Positions 46,788 through 56,656 of a DNA stretch of 64,000 nt are shown one piece after another. How positions within the stretch are numbered: the stretch's first letter is position 1; each line of letters starts with the position of its first letter. The stretch lies in the NCBI GenBank assembly GCA_963850535.1, contig CAWKMC010000018.1, forward strand, positions 1 to 64,000. Direction: 5' to 3'. The notes below the pieces were generated by a model that was not told the DNA's origin, ran no database searches, and worked only from the letters and a program-made list of their open reading frames with translations. The position numbers and the translations under genes are program-made. Origin of the DNA: JAMXLO01 sp963850535. Lineage in GTDB: Bacteria; Pseudomonadota; Alphaproteobacteria; Acetobacterales; Acetobacteraceae.

Positions 46788-47960
46788 ATGACCACAGAAC
46801 CCGAGATCACCGCCTGGCTCGCCACGCAACAGGACGCCATGGTGGCGTTGTTGCGCGAGATGGTGGATATCGACAGCGGTAGCTACAACAAGCCCGGGAT
46901 CGATGCAGTCGGCAGCGTGGTGCAGCGCTTCATGGCGGCGCACGACATTCCTGTGGAGGTCGTCCATCAGCAGAAACATGGCGACTGCCTGCGGGCCTCA
47001 GTGCCGTGGGACGGGCCGCAAGGCAATTCCGGCGGCAACGTTGTGCTGATGGGGCATCGCGACACAGTCTTTCCCGATGGCGAGGTGGAGCGGCGGCCGT
47101 TCACCATTCGCGACGGCATCGCTTATGGTCCCGGGGTCGCCGACATGAAGGCGGGGCTGGTAATGAACTGCTTCGTGCTCGCGGCCTTCGCGAAGTTCGG
47201 AGGCTCACCGGCACCGTTGCTTGGACTGTTCACCGGCGACGAAGAGATCGGCAGCCCCGAAGGCCGCGCCGTGATTGAAGCCGAGGCGCGCAAGGCGCGT
47301 GTCGTATTTAACTCGGAACCTGGGCGCGTCTCCGGCAACGTCGTAACCGGCCGCAAGGGCGGCGTGTTCATGGTCTGCCGCATCACCGGCAAGGCAGCGC
47401 ATTCGGGCGGCAATTTCACCGAGGGCATCAGTGCGATCGAAGAACTGGCGCGCAAGGTGCAGGCCTTGCACGCAATCACCGATCTAGACCGCGGCATCAC
47501 GTTGAACGTCGGGCTGGTCAGCGGCGGGCAGAGCGTCAACACTGTCGCACCCTGGGCCGAAGGGCAGATCGATCTGCGCTATGTCAGCGCGCCCGATCGC
47601 GACGATGCGATGGCACGGATCAGTGCCATCATCGAGCGCAGCTATGTGCCCGGGACCAAGGCGGAACTCACCGTGCGCGGCGAATTTCTGCCACTGGTCC
47701 AGACGCAGGCAGCCAAGCGGCTGTTTGAATTATATGTCCAATCCGCGGCGGACACCGGCTTCGCGACCGCGGGCGAGTTCACCGGCGGCTGCGCCGATTC
47801 AGGATTCACCGCCGGTGTGGGCGCAGCAACGATCTGTGCTGTCGGTCCGGTGGGCGGCAAAGCGCATAGCCCGGAAGAATTCATGCGCATCGACAGCCTG
47901 GTGCCGCGCGCTCAAACCTGCGCGCGGGCAATCTTGCGGCTCGAGCGGGCCGGGCTGTAG
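46788..47960 (+). CDS. M20-family metallopeptidase (glutamate carboxypeptidase-like)
   Basis: 390 residues from ATG 46788. Zinc ligands and catalytic residues: GHRDTVFP (His and catalytic Asp), GPGVADMKAG (bridging Asp), FTGDEEIGSPEG (base Glu and ligand Glu), FNSEPGR (Glu) and GGKAHSPEEF near the end (His). The dimerisation domain lies at about 180-290 (GKAAHSGGNFTEGISAIEEL). The layout matches carboxypeptidase G2/ArgE-type M20 enzymes that remove C-terminal glutamate or deacylate amino acids. No signal peptide. It follows the TA pair by 19 bp but is unlikely to be functionally linked. Confidence 0.9.
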   Translation: MTTEPEITAWLATQQDAMVALLREMVDIDSGSYNKPGIDAVGSVVQRFMAAHDIPVEVVHQQKHGDCLRASVPWDGPQGNSGGNVVLMGHRDTVFPDGEVERRPFTIRDGIAYGPGVADMKAGLVMNCFVLAAFAKFGGSPAPLLGLFTGDEEIGSPEGRAVIEAEARKARVVFNSEPGRVSGNVVTGRKGGVFMVCRITGKAAHSGGNFTEGISAIEELARKVQALHAITDLDRGITLNVGLVSGGQSVNTVAPWAEGQIDLRYVSAPDRDDAMARISAIIERSYVPGTKAELTVRGEFLPLVQTQAAKRLFELYVQSAADTGFATAGEFTGGCADSGFTAGVGAATICAVGPVGGKAHSPEEFMRIDSLVPRAQTCARAILRLERAGL

Positions 47961-47972
47961 CGCCGCTCAGCG

Positions 47973-48176
47973 CTACCAATAGCCGTCGTGGTGCCATCTA
48001 CCGCGGTGCCAACCATCGCCATAGGCGACGACTGCCCCGCCGTAATACGGACCACCATAATAACCGCCTCCGTAGCCGCCGCCGTAATAGCCGGACCCAG
48101 GATAATAGACGCAGCCGCCGAACAGCCCGGCTAACGCCAGTGTGCCGACGACCAGCAAATTGCGCAGTCGGAACAT
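47973..48176 (-). CDS. Small Gly/Tyr-rich lipoprotein
   Basis: 67 residues. MFRLRNLLVVGTLALAGLFG is a signal peptide ending in a lipobox-like LFGGC, then CVYYPGSGYYGGGYGGGYYG and a His/Trp-rich end (GDGWHRGRWHHDGYW). Likely an outer-membrane-anchored lipoprotein. The aromatic/glycine tract resembles bacterial YXWGG or adhesin-like low-complexity proteins; function unknown. Divergent from the DUF6600 gene across 176 bp, suggesting shared control. Confidence 0.7.
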   Translation of the reverse strand: MFRLRNLLVVGTLALAGLFGGCVYYPGSGYYGGGYGGGYYGGPYYGGAVVAYGDGWHRGRWHHDGYW

Positions 48177-48352
48177 AGCTGATCACTCCAGTGCTGATGC
48201 GGATGGCATGTTGGCGATCGTTCGCGGCGTTTTGGTGGCTAGGCAAAGGTAATGCGGTGTCCAGCGCTGCTGCGGCTGGTTGTCGCGATTTCGCCATGTT
48301 GGGCAACGATGGTGACGCGGTTTCCGGCCGGATGCGGCCGAAGGACGCCCTC

Positions 48353-50434
48353 ATGCACAGAGAAACCCCTTCATTCCGCCTGACCGCCGTGCTCGCCGTC
48401 TCGGGACTGGCGCTGGCGCAGTCGCTGCCACCGCAGGGGTTGGCCCAAGACGTCCCGGCCCCGCCGTCCCAACTCGGTGCGCCTGACCAGCAGAGCGCCG
48501 ATCCGCCGGCGCGGGTGGGGCGGCTGGCAAGAATAAGCGGCACCGTATCGTTCCATACGCAGGACCAGGACCAATGGAATCCGGCGGTGACGAACTATCC
48601 GGTCACCTCGGGCAATTCATTCTGGACACAGCCCAACGCTCAGGCGGTAATCGAAGTCTCGGCGAGCCGGATCGTGATGGCGCCGGCCACTGAACTGGAC
48701 ATTGCAACACTCAACGACACCACTTTTCGGGGAACCACGCCGCAGGGCGAGGTTTACCTGCGATTGCTGCCGTCGGGACAAGGCGAGAACTATGCGCTGC
48801 AGACGCCACGTGGATTAGTTACGCTCAACGTGCCTGGGCGCTATGGCATCGTCGCCGGCGACACAGAGCACCCGACGCTGGTCACCGTGCTCGAGGGTGC
48901 GGCGCATGTGGACGGATCTGGCGTCAGCCTGGACGTAGGGCCGGAGCAGACGGCGAGCATCACCGGCACCGATGCGTTCCAGGGCACGATCGGACCGGCA
49001 CAGCGTGACCCTTTCCTCACGGCCGTTCTCGGCGGTGAGCGACCATCCGGTGCGCCGCCGCCAGTGGCCGCTGCCATGCCAGGTGCCGAGGATCTGGCGC
49101 GGTCCGGCAATCGGGCGCAGAGCCCGGAGTACGGACAAGTCTGGTACCCTCAGGCGGCGCCGGGGTGGGCACCGTATCGGGACGGCAGTTGGGCCTATAT
49201 CGAGCCATGGGGCTGGACCTGGGTCGACAGCGAGCCCTGGGGTTTTGCGCCGTTCCACTACGGCCGTTGGATCAACATCGGTGGCCGTTGGGCTTGGGTT
49301 CCTGGCGGAGCGGTCAGTGCGCCTGCGCCGGTTTATGCGCCGGCGCTGGTGACATTTCTGGGTGTCGGCGCGGCGATCGGGGTCGGCGTGGGGATTGGAG
49401 CGGCACTGTCCGAGCACCGCCTCGGCTGGTGCCCCTTAGGGCCGCGTGAGGCGTACCATCCATGGTATCGCGCAAGTGACGGGTCCCTGCGGCAAGTCAA
49501 CTTCAGGAACGTCAACAACATCAGGAACATCGATCGGAACGTAACGATCGAAAACTTCGTCAATCGTGGGGCGGCAACCGTGGTGCCAGCGTCGGTGATG
49601 ACGACCTCGCGGCCTGTCGCGCCTTCCATACAGCGCGTCGATCCGGCGCAGTTCGCGCAGGTGCGGCCGGTCGACGTCGGCCAACAGCCGCTGCGGCCGG
49701 CGCCGAATACGGTTGGCGTCACGCCGGCGGTGGCCAGGCAACTGAACCTGCCGCAGACGGCAACCTATGGAAGGATCGCACCAGGCCCGGCGATCCGTGC
49801 TGCACCTGTGGCAACAACGGGTGCGGCGCCGGGAGCGATCGTGGCGCGCCCGGGGCTGCCGCCACTGCACTATCCAAGCCAGACGGCTGTTCCCGCCGCA
49901 GCCGGGACGCATCCCTTCGTTGCACCACCCGCTCTGCGCACGCCGCCCGGGCTAGGACAAATCGCCACGCCGGCACCGCAACCCGGCGCCGGGACCGCGG
50001 CCTCAGCGGTCATCCCTCACATGCCGCCTATGGCCAATCCAGGAGACCGGACTACGCCGGGCGGCATTGCCCATACAGGGCCCCTGACTACCGTTCCGCC
50101 AGTCGTCAATCATGGGCCGCCCCCGGTGGTTAGTCGTCCGCCGGCGCACGAACTCTATCGTGGCGGGATGCCGGCAGGGGTACCCAGTCCGACGCCCCCT
50201 ACCGTAAAGCCCCCTACCGTAAAGCCCCCTGCCGTAATGCATGTGCCGCCACCTGTAGTCGCACATCCGCCGCCGCCGGAACTTCACACGCCACCACCTG
50301 TGGTGCATACCCCGCCGGTAATGGTTCATGCGGCTCCGCCACCCCCACCGCAGGTTCGCGCGCCCCCGCCTGCTACTGCGCACCCGCCGCCTGCAGCACA
50401 GAACGCGCAGCATAAGCGGCCGGGCGAACCGTGA
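48353..50434 (+). CDS. Secreted FecR-domain/DUF6600 proline-rich protein
   Basis: About 693 residues from ATG 48353, chosen because it opens a signal peptide (MHRETPSFRLTAVLAVSGLA, cleaved near GLAQD). A FecR-like beta domain (residues about 50-220) has ARISGTVSFHTQ, GNSFWTQPNAQAVIEVS and RGLVTLNVPGRYGIVAGD. The DUF6600 part follows: GQVWYPQAAPGWAPYRDGSW, AYIEPWGWTWVDSEPWGFAP, FHYGRWINIGGRWAWVPG, with alternating Trp/Tyr/Pro. A long C-terminal half is Pro/Ala/Val-rich, with short PPTVK repeats. An envelope or matrix protein; no enzyme motif. Its stop overlaps the next gene by TGATG. Confidence 0.75.
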   Translation: MHRETPSFRLTAVLAVSGLALAQSLPPQGLAQDVPAPPSQLGAPDQQSADPPARVGRLARISGTVSFHTQDQDQWNPAVTNYPVTSGNSFWTQPNAQAVIEVSASRIVMAPATELDIATLNDTTFRGTTPQGEVYLRLLPSGQGENYALQTPRGLVTLNVPGRYGIVAGDTEHPTLVTVLEGAAHVDGSGVSLDVGPEQTASITGTDAFQGTIGPAQRDPFLTAVLGGERPSGAPPPVAAAMPGAEDLARSGNRAQSPEYGQVWYPQAAPGWAPYRDGSWAYIEPWGWTWVDSEPWGFAPFHYGRWINIGGRWAWVPGGAVSAPAPVYAPALVTFLGVGAAIGVGVGIGAALSEHRLGWCPLGPREAYHPWYRASDGSLRQVNFRNVNNIRNIDRNVTIENFVNRGAATVVPASVMTTSRPVAPSIQRVDPAQFAQVRPVDVGQQPLRPAPNTVGVTPAVARQLNLPQTATYGRIAPGPAIRAAPVATTGAAPGAIVARPGLPPLHYPSQTAVPAAAGTHPFVAPPALRTPPGLGQIATPAPQPGAGTAASAVIPHMPPMANPGDRTTPGGIAHTGPLTTVPPVVNHGPPPVVSRPPAHELYRGGMPAGVPSPTPPTVKPPTVKPPAVMHVPPPVVAHPPPPELHTPPPVVHTPPVMVHAAPPPPPQVRAPPPATAHPPPAAQNAQHKRPGEP
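50196..50240 (+). repeat. Three 15-bp tandem repeats inside the DUF6600 gene
   Basis: CCCCTACCGTAAAGC at 50196-50210 and 50211-50225, then a degenerate third copy at 50226-50240. They encode the PPTVK PPTVK PPAVM stretch and are a likely site of length variation. Confidence 0.75.
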
Positions 50435-50649
50435 TGCGTGTCGCGCTGATGCTCTGGATTGTTGTGCTGGCTGGATGCGGCAGTACGCCGCAGTCACTCG
50501 GCATCACGGGGCCTGGTGCAGCGCCTGCCGAGGCGCCAGGGGCCGGCGACAGCGTGGTCCCTCCGCCGGGTATACCCAATATGGGCGGCAGCTATCGCTA
50601 TAATATCGGGCCTACGCAGTCAGAGGATCGGTACTTCAACTACAACTGA
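50434..50649 (+). CDS. Small lipoprotein coupled to the DUF6600 gene
   Basis: 71 residues from ATG 50434, overlapping the previous TGA. MRVALMLWIVVLAGC is a lipoprotein signal with lipobox VLAGC. The mature part is Pro/Gly/Ala-rich (GPGAAPAEAPGAGDSVVPPP) and ends SYRYNIGPTQSEDRYFNYN. No known domain. The overlap implies it is made together with the DUF6600 protein, perhaps as its membrane anchor. Confidence 0.7.
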   Translation: MRVALMLWIVVLAGCGSTPQSLGITGPGAAPAEAPGAGDSVVPPPGIPNMGGSYRYNIGPTQSEDRYFNYN

Positions 50650-50717
50650 CGGACGATACCGGGTCTTGCCGCGTTATCTCACGCGAAGCTCTCGGAGGGC
50701 ACTGAGAGAGGAGCCAG

Positions 50718-52074
50718 ATGATGCCAACCAATCCGGCCGACAGTCCGATCCTCGGCACACTGTACGGCAGCGACGCGATGCGCGCAGTGTTCGACGAGCG
50801 CACTTATTTCCAGCGGATGCTCGATGTCGAGGCGGCGCTTGCGCGGGTGCAGGCGAGGCTTGACATCATCCCAGCGCAGGCGGCCGAAGCGATCGGGAAG
50901 GTTGCACGGGTTGAGAACCTCAGCACCGAGGAACTGGCGGCCAGCGCGCGCAATGTTGGCTATCCGGTGGTCGGTCTCGTCGCCGGCCTGTCGCGCGCCG
51001 CAGGTGAAGCGGGGCATTGGACGCACTGGGGCGCTACGACGCAGGACATCATGGATAGCGCCACCGCGCTGCAGGTGCGCGATGGATTGGCGCTGATCCG
51101 TGCCGGGGTCCGGGACATGGTGCGCGCACTAACGGCGCAGGCGAACAAGCATCGCCATACGGTGATGGCCGGCCTGTACTCACCTGCAACAGGCGCTGCC
51201 CACGACACTTGGGCTTAAATGCGCGATCTGGGCGCAGCCGCTGATCACGCATGTGCATCGGCTGGATCAGCTGCGTCCACGGGTCGAGGTCGTCAGCTTC
51301 GCTGGCGCCGCCGGGACGCTTGCCTCACTCGGGGAACAGGGCATCGCGGTCATGGAGGGGCTGGCGGCGGAACTCGGCCTCGGTGCGCCTGCCGCGCCGT
51401 GGCATGTCTGCCGTGACGGGCTGGCCGAGACGGTGGCCTTGCTTGGACTGATCTGCGGCAGTCTCGCGAAGCTCGCGACCGATGTGATTTTGCTGGCGCA
51501 GACGGAGGTGGGCGAAGTGGCGGAGCCCTATGTCGCCGGGCGCGGATCGTCATCGACCATGCCGCAGAAGCGCAATCCGATCGCCAGTGAGTACATTTTG
51601 GCGGCGGCGCGTACCGTTCATGCGCTGGTGCCGGTGATGCTCGGCGCCATGGCGGCGGACCATGAGCGCGCAACTGGACCATGGCAGTCAGAATTGCTCG
51701 CGCTGCCTCAGGCATTTGTGCTGACACATGGCGCAGTTCTGCATGCGGGCGCCATCGCTGAGGGTATGGCGGTGGACGCCGAGAGGATGCGCCGGAACCT
51801 GGATCTGACGCATGGGCTGATCGTCTCTGAGGCCGTCATGATGGGTTTGGCGCCGCATATCGGTCGCGGCGAGGCGCACCACGTGGTGAAGCACGCCTGC
51901 GATACCGCTCTGGCCGAGACCATTCCCCTTGCCGATGCTCTGGAGCGCGAAGCTGCAGTTTCTGGCCGGCTGGATCGGAGGTCGATCGAAGAACTGACCG
52001 ATCCGGCGCACTACCTGGGCAGTGCCGATGCTTTCATCGACCGGGTGCTGAGTGCTGCGACGGCATTGCCCTGA
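50718..52074 (+). pseudogene. Fumarase/PcaB superfamily lyase (carboxymuconate cycloisomerase-like), one frameshift
   Basis: ATG 50718 with AGGAG seven bases upstream. LLYG-type start (GTLYGSDAMRAVFDERTYFQ), HWGATTQDIMDSATALQV (conserved region 2). The frame breaks near 51175, where one extra base turns the expected GRTHLQQALPTT into GLYSPATG and leads to a TAA at 51218. The rest, from QQALPTTLGLKCAIWAQPL, is intact and holds the signature GSSSTMPQKRNPIA. About 450 residues when repaired. The family interconverts carboxymuconate lactone precursors or cleaves succinyl compounds. A single inserted T is the only defect. Confidence 0.8.
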
Positions 52075-52249
52075 GGTTTGCGTGGTTGGCCGAATGGGCG
52101 GGTTTGCCGTGCGCAGAAGTTGTCCCTAGTTTGTAATGCAGCGTGTGGCGGGATGCTTCCTCGCCGGTCGGTGATGCCGTGCCGTGAACGGAAGGCCGCT
52201 GGTCAGCGTGCGCCTCAGCGGGAAGGCGGCGCGCGAAGCAGGAGGAAGG

Positions 52250-53593
52250 ATGTCGAAGTCGAAAAATGTGTCGCGCCGGTCGGCACTGACGCTGGCCGCG
52301 GCGGGTGCGGCGCTGCCGCTGGTGCATATCCGAACGGGGCACGCGGCTGGCAAGGTTTCGGTCGGGTTCTGGGATCACTGGGTACCGGCCGGCAACGACG
52401 TGATGCGGCAGCAGTGCGAGGCGTTCGGCAGGGCGCACCAAGTCGTGGTGCAGGCCGATTTCATTACGTCGAACGGGCAGAAGAACCTGCTGACCATCAG
52501 CGCCGAGGCGCAGGCAAGGACCGGACATGACATTCAGCAAATTCCGGGCTGGCAGGGACACGCGCAGGCGGACCTGCTGGAACCAATCGATGACGTGATG
52601 AAGCGCTTGACCGATAAGTACGGTCCGACTAGCGCCGCCAGTGAATATCTATTCAAGGTCAAGGGACACTGGATCGGGGTACCGACCAGTTCGGGGACGC
52701 AGAACAAGGGGCCGTGTGGACGCATCTCGATTCTGAAGGAGGTGGCCGGGATCGACGTATTGAAGATGTATCCGCCATCCGCCGATGCGACGCCGGATGC
52801 CGAGAACTGGACTTATGACGCGATGCTGAAGGCTGCTGAGGCTTGTCAGAAGGCCGGCAAGACATTTGCTATTGGATTGGGCACAACCCCCAATTCAGTT
52901 GACACCGCCGGGTCGATGTTTGCAGCCTTCGGTGCGGCGGTCGTCAATGCCAACGGCGACGTAACCGTCAGGTCCGACGAAGTGACACAGGTCCTGGAGT
53001 ATGCGCAAAGGCTGGTGAAGGTCCTGCCGGCCGATGCCGTCAGCTTCGACGATGCGTCGAACAATCGCGCGCTGATCTCGGGGCAGAGTGCACTGATCTG
53101 GAACCCACCCTCGGCGTGGGCGGTGGCGAAGCGCGATGCGCCGACCGTGGCCGCCGATTGCTGGACCTTCCCGGCGCCGAAGGGGCCAAAGGGGCGTTAC
53201 CTGCCGCTGGGCGCGTTCTCCTGGGGGATTTGGAATTTCTCGCCGAACAAGACAGCTGCGAAGGAACTGATCGAGTTCCTCTGCCAGCGTGAACAGGTCG
53301 AGGCGCGGGCGAATGTGGTCATGGGCTACGACGTGCCGCCGTTTGCCAGCATGACCGACTTCAAGATCTGGGATCAGGTCGAACCGCCGAAGGGAACAGT
53401 GTATCACTATCCGATCCGGCCGTCGCATCATCAGCAGTCATGGATCGCGTGTGCGCCCGCGCCGCCCGAGATCGCTGTACAGATCTCCAATCGCGGCACA
53501 TTGCCGACCATGCTGGCCAAGCTGCAAAGCGGGCAGTCGATCAAGCAGGTACAGGACTGGGCGCAGGATGAGCTGGAAGGTTTCATCCGCTAA
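52250..53593 (+). CDS. ABC sugar-binding protein 1 (Tat-exported)
   Basis: 447 residues from ATG 52250 with AGGAGG-type site upstream. The Tat motif SRRSAL is followed by a hydrophobic stretch and HAAGK cleavage region. The mature protein starts VSVGFWDHWVPAGNDVM. Shared landmarks with the next two genes: VPTSSGTQNKGPCGRIS, DDASNNRALISGQSALIWNP and AWAVAKRDAPTVAADCWTF. This is a CUT1-type (family 1) solute-binding protein. It is the most diverged of the three, with QQIPGWQGHAQADLLEPIDD where the others have F/YNWDV. It binds a sugar or polyol in the periplasm. Confidence 0.88.
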   Translation: MSKSKNVSRRSALTLAAAGAALPLVHIRTGHAAGKVSVGFWDHWVPAGNDVMRQQCEAFGRAHQVVVQADFITSNGQKNLLTISAEAQARTGHDIQQIPGWQGHAQADLLEPIDDVMKRLTDKYGPTSAASEYLFKVKGHWIGVPTSSGTQNKGPCGRISILKEVAGIDVLKMYPPSADATPDAENWTYDAMLKAAEACQKAGKTFAIGLGTTPNSVDTAGSMFAAFGAAVVNANGDVTVRSDEVTQVLEYAQRLVKVLPADAVSFDDASNNRALISGQSALIWNPPSAWAVAKRDAPTVAADCWTFPAPKGPKGRYLPLGAFSWGIWNFSPNKTAAKELIEFLCQREQVEARANVVMGYDVPPFASMTDFKIWDQVEPPKGTVYHYPIRPSHHQQSWIACAPAPPEIAVQISNRGTLPTMLAKLQSGQSIKQVQDWAQDELEGFIR

Positions 53594-53774
53594 GAGACTG
53601 ATCGTCGAAAGGTCAGACATGCGGATTGTGGCATACCTTTTGACGATGCCGAACCGTTTGCCGACTTGGCTCTGGTGAGAAAGCGGGCGGTTCACCCCGG
53701 GCCAACCAGGGGACGAGTCTGTCGTTGCGTGTGGAACTTTAAGTTGGTCGCGAGTGCGGCAAAGGAGATAGGTT

Positions 53775-55121
53775 ATGGCTACCAGGTACCGGGTCACACG
53801 CCGCCAGGCGTTGCGCATTGGGGCAGCGGCGACGGCATTGCCGCTGGTTCATATTCGTACGGCGGGCGCGGCCGGGAAAGTGTCGATCGGCTTCTGGGAC
53901 CACTGGGTACCGGGCGGCAACGACGTCATGCAGAAGCAAGTCGATGCATGGGCGCAGAAGAACCAGGCTGAGGCGCATGTCGACTTCATCACCAGCACTG
54001 GCAATAAGCTGCAATTGACCGGTGTTGCGGAGGCGCAGGCCAAGGCGGGCCACGACGCGCTGGCGTTCTTCAACTGGGATGTGTTTAACGTCGCCGACGC
54101 GCTGGAGCCGATGGATGACGTGATGCAACGGCTGGTCGCCAAGAACGGCGCCGTCGATACAACATGCGAGTATCTGGCGAAGACGAAAGGTCACTGGGCG
54201 GCGGTGCCGACATCCTCGGGCACGCAGACCAAGCCGCCCTGCGCGCGGATCAGTTGGTTCAAGCAGAATGGGCTTGATCTGCAGGCCATGTATCCTGTGA
54301 AGGACGAACACAACGCGCAGCAGGACGCCTGGACCTGGGACGAATTCGCCAAATACGCAGAAGCGGCGGCGAAGGGCGGGATGACGTTCGGCCTAGGCAT
54401 GGGCGGTGGCGGCAATACGGATGCCACCGACATGCATGGCGCGCTGTTCAAGGCCTATGGTGCCACGCTGATCGACAAGGATGGCAATGTACAGCTGAAG
54501 TCGGATGCGGTGCGGCAGGTCCTGGAATACGCGCAGCGGGTGACCAAGTCGTATCCGGCCGACGCGGTGAGTTTCGACGATGCGTCGAACAACCGAGCCC
54601 TGATCTCGGGCAAGAGCGCGCTCATCTTCAACCCGCCATCGGCTTGGGCGGTAGCGAAGCGCGACGCGCCGACGGTTGCCGCGGATTGCTGGACATTTCC
54701 CGCACCCGCGGGCCCGAAAGGACGCTTCCTGCCGACGCTGAGCTATTTCTGGGGCGTTTACCAGTTCAGCTCGAACAAGTCCGCGGCAAAGGAGCTGATC
54801 GAGTACCTGATGCAGCCGGAACAAGTTGAGCAGCGCTGTATCGCCACTTCGGGTTACGATATCCCGCCCTACGCCGGTTTGCTGAATTTCAAGGTGTGGG
54901 AAGAGGTCGAGCCGCCGAAGGGGACAGTGTATAACTATCCAATCCGGCCGTGGCACAAGCAGCAGCCAAGTCTGGCTGCGGCGGAGGCTTCGCCGGAAAT
55001 TGCCGTGCAGATCTACAACCGTGCGATCCACAACCAGATGATGGCGCGGATCAGGCAGGGCCAGACGATCCCACAGGTGATCGCCTGGGCACAGGACGAA
55101 CTGGAGGGATTTGCGCGCTGA
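53775..55121 (+). CDS. ABC sugar-binding protein 2 (Tat-exported)
   Basis: 448 residues, ATG 53775 with GGAGAT upstream. Tat motif TRRQALRIG and ALPLVHIRTAGAAGK cleavage region. FWDHWVPGGNDVMQKQVDAW, HDALAFFNWDVFNVADALEP, VPTSSGTQTKPPCARISWF and DDASNNRALISGKSALIFNP follow. It is clearly a paralogue of the third copy and somewhat less close to the first. Family 1 solute-binding protein for the transporter downstream. A strong hairpin follows its stop, so it may also be made from its own shorter transcript. Confidence 0.9.
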   Translation: MATRYRVTRRQALRIGAAATALPLVHIRTAGAAGKVSIGFWDHWVPGGNDVMQKQVDAWAQKNQAEAHVDFITSTGNKLQLTGVAEAQAKAGHDALAFFNWDVFNVADALEPMDDVMQRLVAKNGAVDTTCEYLAKTKGHWAAVPTSSGTQTKPPCARISWFKQNGLDLQAMYPVKDEHNAQQDAWTWDEFAKYAEAAAKGGMTFGLGMGGGGNTDATDMHGALFKAYGATLIDKDGNVQLKSDAVRQVLEYAQRVTKSYPADAVSFDDASNNRALISGKSALIFNPPSAWAVAKRDAPTVAADCWTFPAPAGPKGRFLPTLSYFWGVYQFSSNKSAAKELIEYLMQPEQVEQRCIATSGYDIPPYAGLLNFKVWEEVEPPKGTVYNYPIRPWHKQQPSLAAAEASPEIAVQIYNRAIHNQMMARIRQGQTIPQVIAWAQDELEGFAR

Positions 55122-55132
55122 GTGTCGTCGCT

Positions 55133-55157
55133 CGGCCGTGCCGTGATGGCACGGCCG
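55133..55157 (+). terminator. Strong hairpin between binding proteins 2 and 3
   Basis: CGGCCGTGCC at 55133-55142, loop GTGAT, then GGCACGGCCG at 55148-55157: a perfect 10-bp GC-rich stem 12 bp after the stop. No U tract follows. It may stabilise the upstream mRNA or attenuate transcription into the next genes. Confidence 0.6.
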
Positions 55158-55286
55158 ATACGACTTGAAGGGAGGACGCGAGAACAGCGCGCTGACGCGC
55201 TGAAGAAATAGACTGGGCGCCGACAAGGCGTACTCAGCACGACTTGGCGCCACCGAGCGCCGAGGCTCAGTATGGGAGAACGCGTA

Positions 55287-56633
55287 ATGATCAGGTCTGG
55301 GAAGGTTTCGCGTCGCAGAGCCCTAAAACTTGGGGCTGCGACGGCCGCACTGCCGCTGGTGCATATCCGTACCGCCGGCGCGGCAGGCAAGTTGGCGATA
55401 GCGTTCTGGGATCATTGGGTCCCGGGCGGCAACGACGTTATGCAGAAGCAGGTCAATGCCTGGGCGGCCAAGAACAAGGTCGAGGCGAGCGTCGATTTCA
55501 TCACCGGCAATGGCAACAAGCTGATGATGACGGGAGTGGCAGAGGCCCAGGCGAAGACCGGTCACGACGTGTATACATTCTACAACTGGGATGTGTACAA
55601 CTCCCACGAGTCGCTGGCGCCCGTGGATGACGTGGTGAAGTACCTGACCGGCAAGTATGGCGAGGTCGATGCCACGGCCGAATACCTTGCCAAGCAGAAG
55701 AATGTATGGACGGCGGTGCCGACGAGTTCCGGTACGCAGACCAAGCCGCCATGCGGACGGATCGGCTGGTTCAAGAAGAATGGCCTCGATCTGCAGGCGA
55801 TGTATCCGGTGAAGCCGGAGCATACAGCGGCGCAGGACGGCTGGACCTGGGACGCGCTGATGAAATATGCCGAGCTAGCTAAAAAGGATGGTCTCACCTT
55901 CGGCTTCGGACTTGGCAGCAATACCAATACCGATGCCATCGATATGCACGGTGCCCTGTTCCACGCCTACGGCGCGACGATGTTCGATGCGAAGGGCAAC
56001 ATCACGCTCGATACGCCGGAAATGACGCAGTGCCTGGAGTACGTCCAGAAGTTGGTCAAGTTCTATCCGGACGATGCCGTGAGTTACGACGATGCCTCGA
56101 ACAACCGGGCGTTGATCTCCGGCAAGAGCGCACTGATCTTCAACCCTCCATCGGCCTGGGCGGTGGCGAAACGCGATGCGCCGGACGTGGCGAAGGACTG
56201 CTGGACTTTCTCGCCGCCGGCGGGCCCCAAGGGACGGTTCGTGCCCACGGCGACGTTCTTCTGGGGCGTGTTCCAGTTCAGCCAGAACCAGTCGGCGGGC
56301 AAGGAGCTGATCACCTACCTGATGGAGCGCGAACAGGTCGAGGAACGCGACAATGCGGTTGCGGGCTATGACCTGCCGCCGTTCGCCAAGATGCTGGATT
56401 TCAAGATTTGGGAGACGGTCGAGCCACCGCCGGGGACGGTATATAATTACCCGATCCGCCCCTGGCATAACGCAAAGCCGAGCCTGACTGCGTCCGAGGC
56501 GTCGCCGGATATCGCCGTTCAGGTCTATAACCGCGCCATCCACAACCAGATGATGGCGCGGATTAAGGAAGGGCAATCGATCAAACAGGTTATTGCTTGG
56601 GCGAAGGACGAGCTGGAAGGCTTCACCCGCTGA
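55287..56633 (+). CDS. ABC sugar-binding protein 3 (Tat-exported)
   Basis: 448 residues from ATG 55287, preferred over 55272 because GGGAGA lies nine bases upstream of it. Tat motif SRRRALKLG and ALPLVHIRTAGAAGK. The mature protein has FWDHWVPGGNDVMQKQVNAW, HDVYTFYNWDVYNSHESLAP, VPTSSGTQTKPPCGRIGWF and DDASNNRALISGKSALIFNP. It is closest to copy 2. The ends of copies 2 and 3 (IAWA-DELEGF) are nearly identical. It lies nearest the permease genes. The variable N-terminal lobe residues may give each copy a different ligand. Confidence 0.9.
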   Translation: MIRSGKVSRRRALKLGAATAALPLVHIRTAGAAGKLAIAFWDHWVPGGNDVMQKQVNAWAAKNKVEASVDFITGNGNKLMMTGVAEAQAKTGHDVYTFYNWDVYNSHESLAPVDDVVKYLTGKYGEVDATAEYLAKQKNVWTAVPTSSGTQTKPPCGRIGWFKKNGLDLQAMYPVKPEHTAAQDGWTWDALMKYAELAKKDGLTFGFGLGSNTNTDAIDMHGALFHAYGATMFDAKGNITLDTPEMTQCLEYVQKLVKFYPDDAVSYDDASNNRALISGKSALIFNPPSAWAVAKRDAPDVAKDCWTFSPPAGPKGRFVPTATFFWGVFQFSQNQSAGKELITYLMEREQVEERDNAVAGYDLPPFAKMLDFKIWETVEPPPGTVYNYPIRPWHNAKPSLTASEASPDIAVQVYNRAIHNQMMARIKEGQSIKQVIAWAKDELEGFTR

Positions 56634-56656
56634 TCGGTTTCGCGCGAAACTGGACT

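Noticed and set aside
48047..48110. Short GGCGGT/CCGCC-type repeats taken as a possible CRISPR or repeat array
   Set aside because: They encode the Gly/Tyr tract of the small lipoprotein; no spacer structure.
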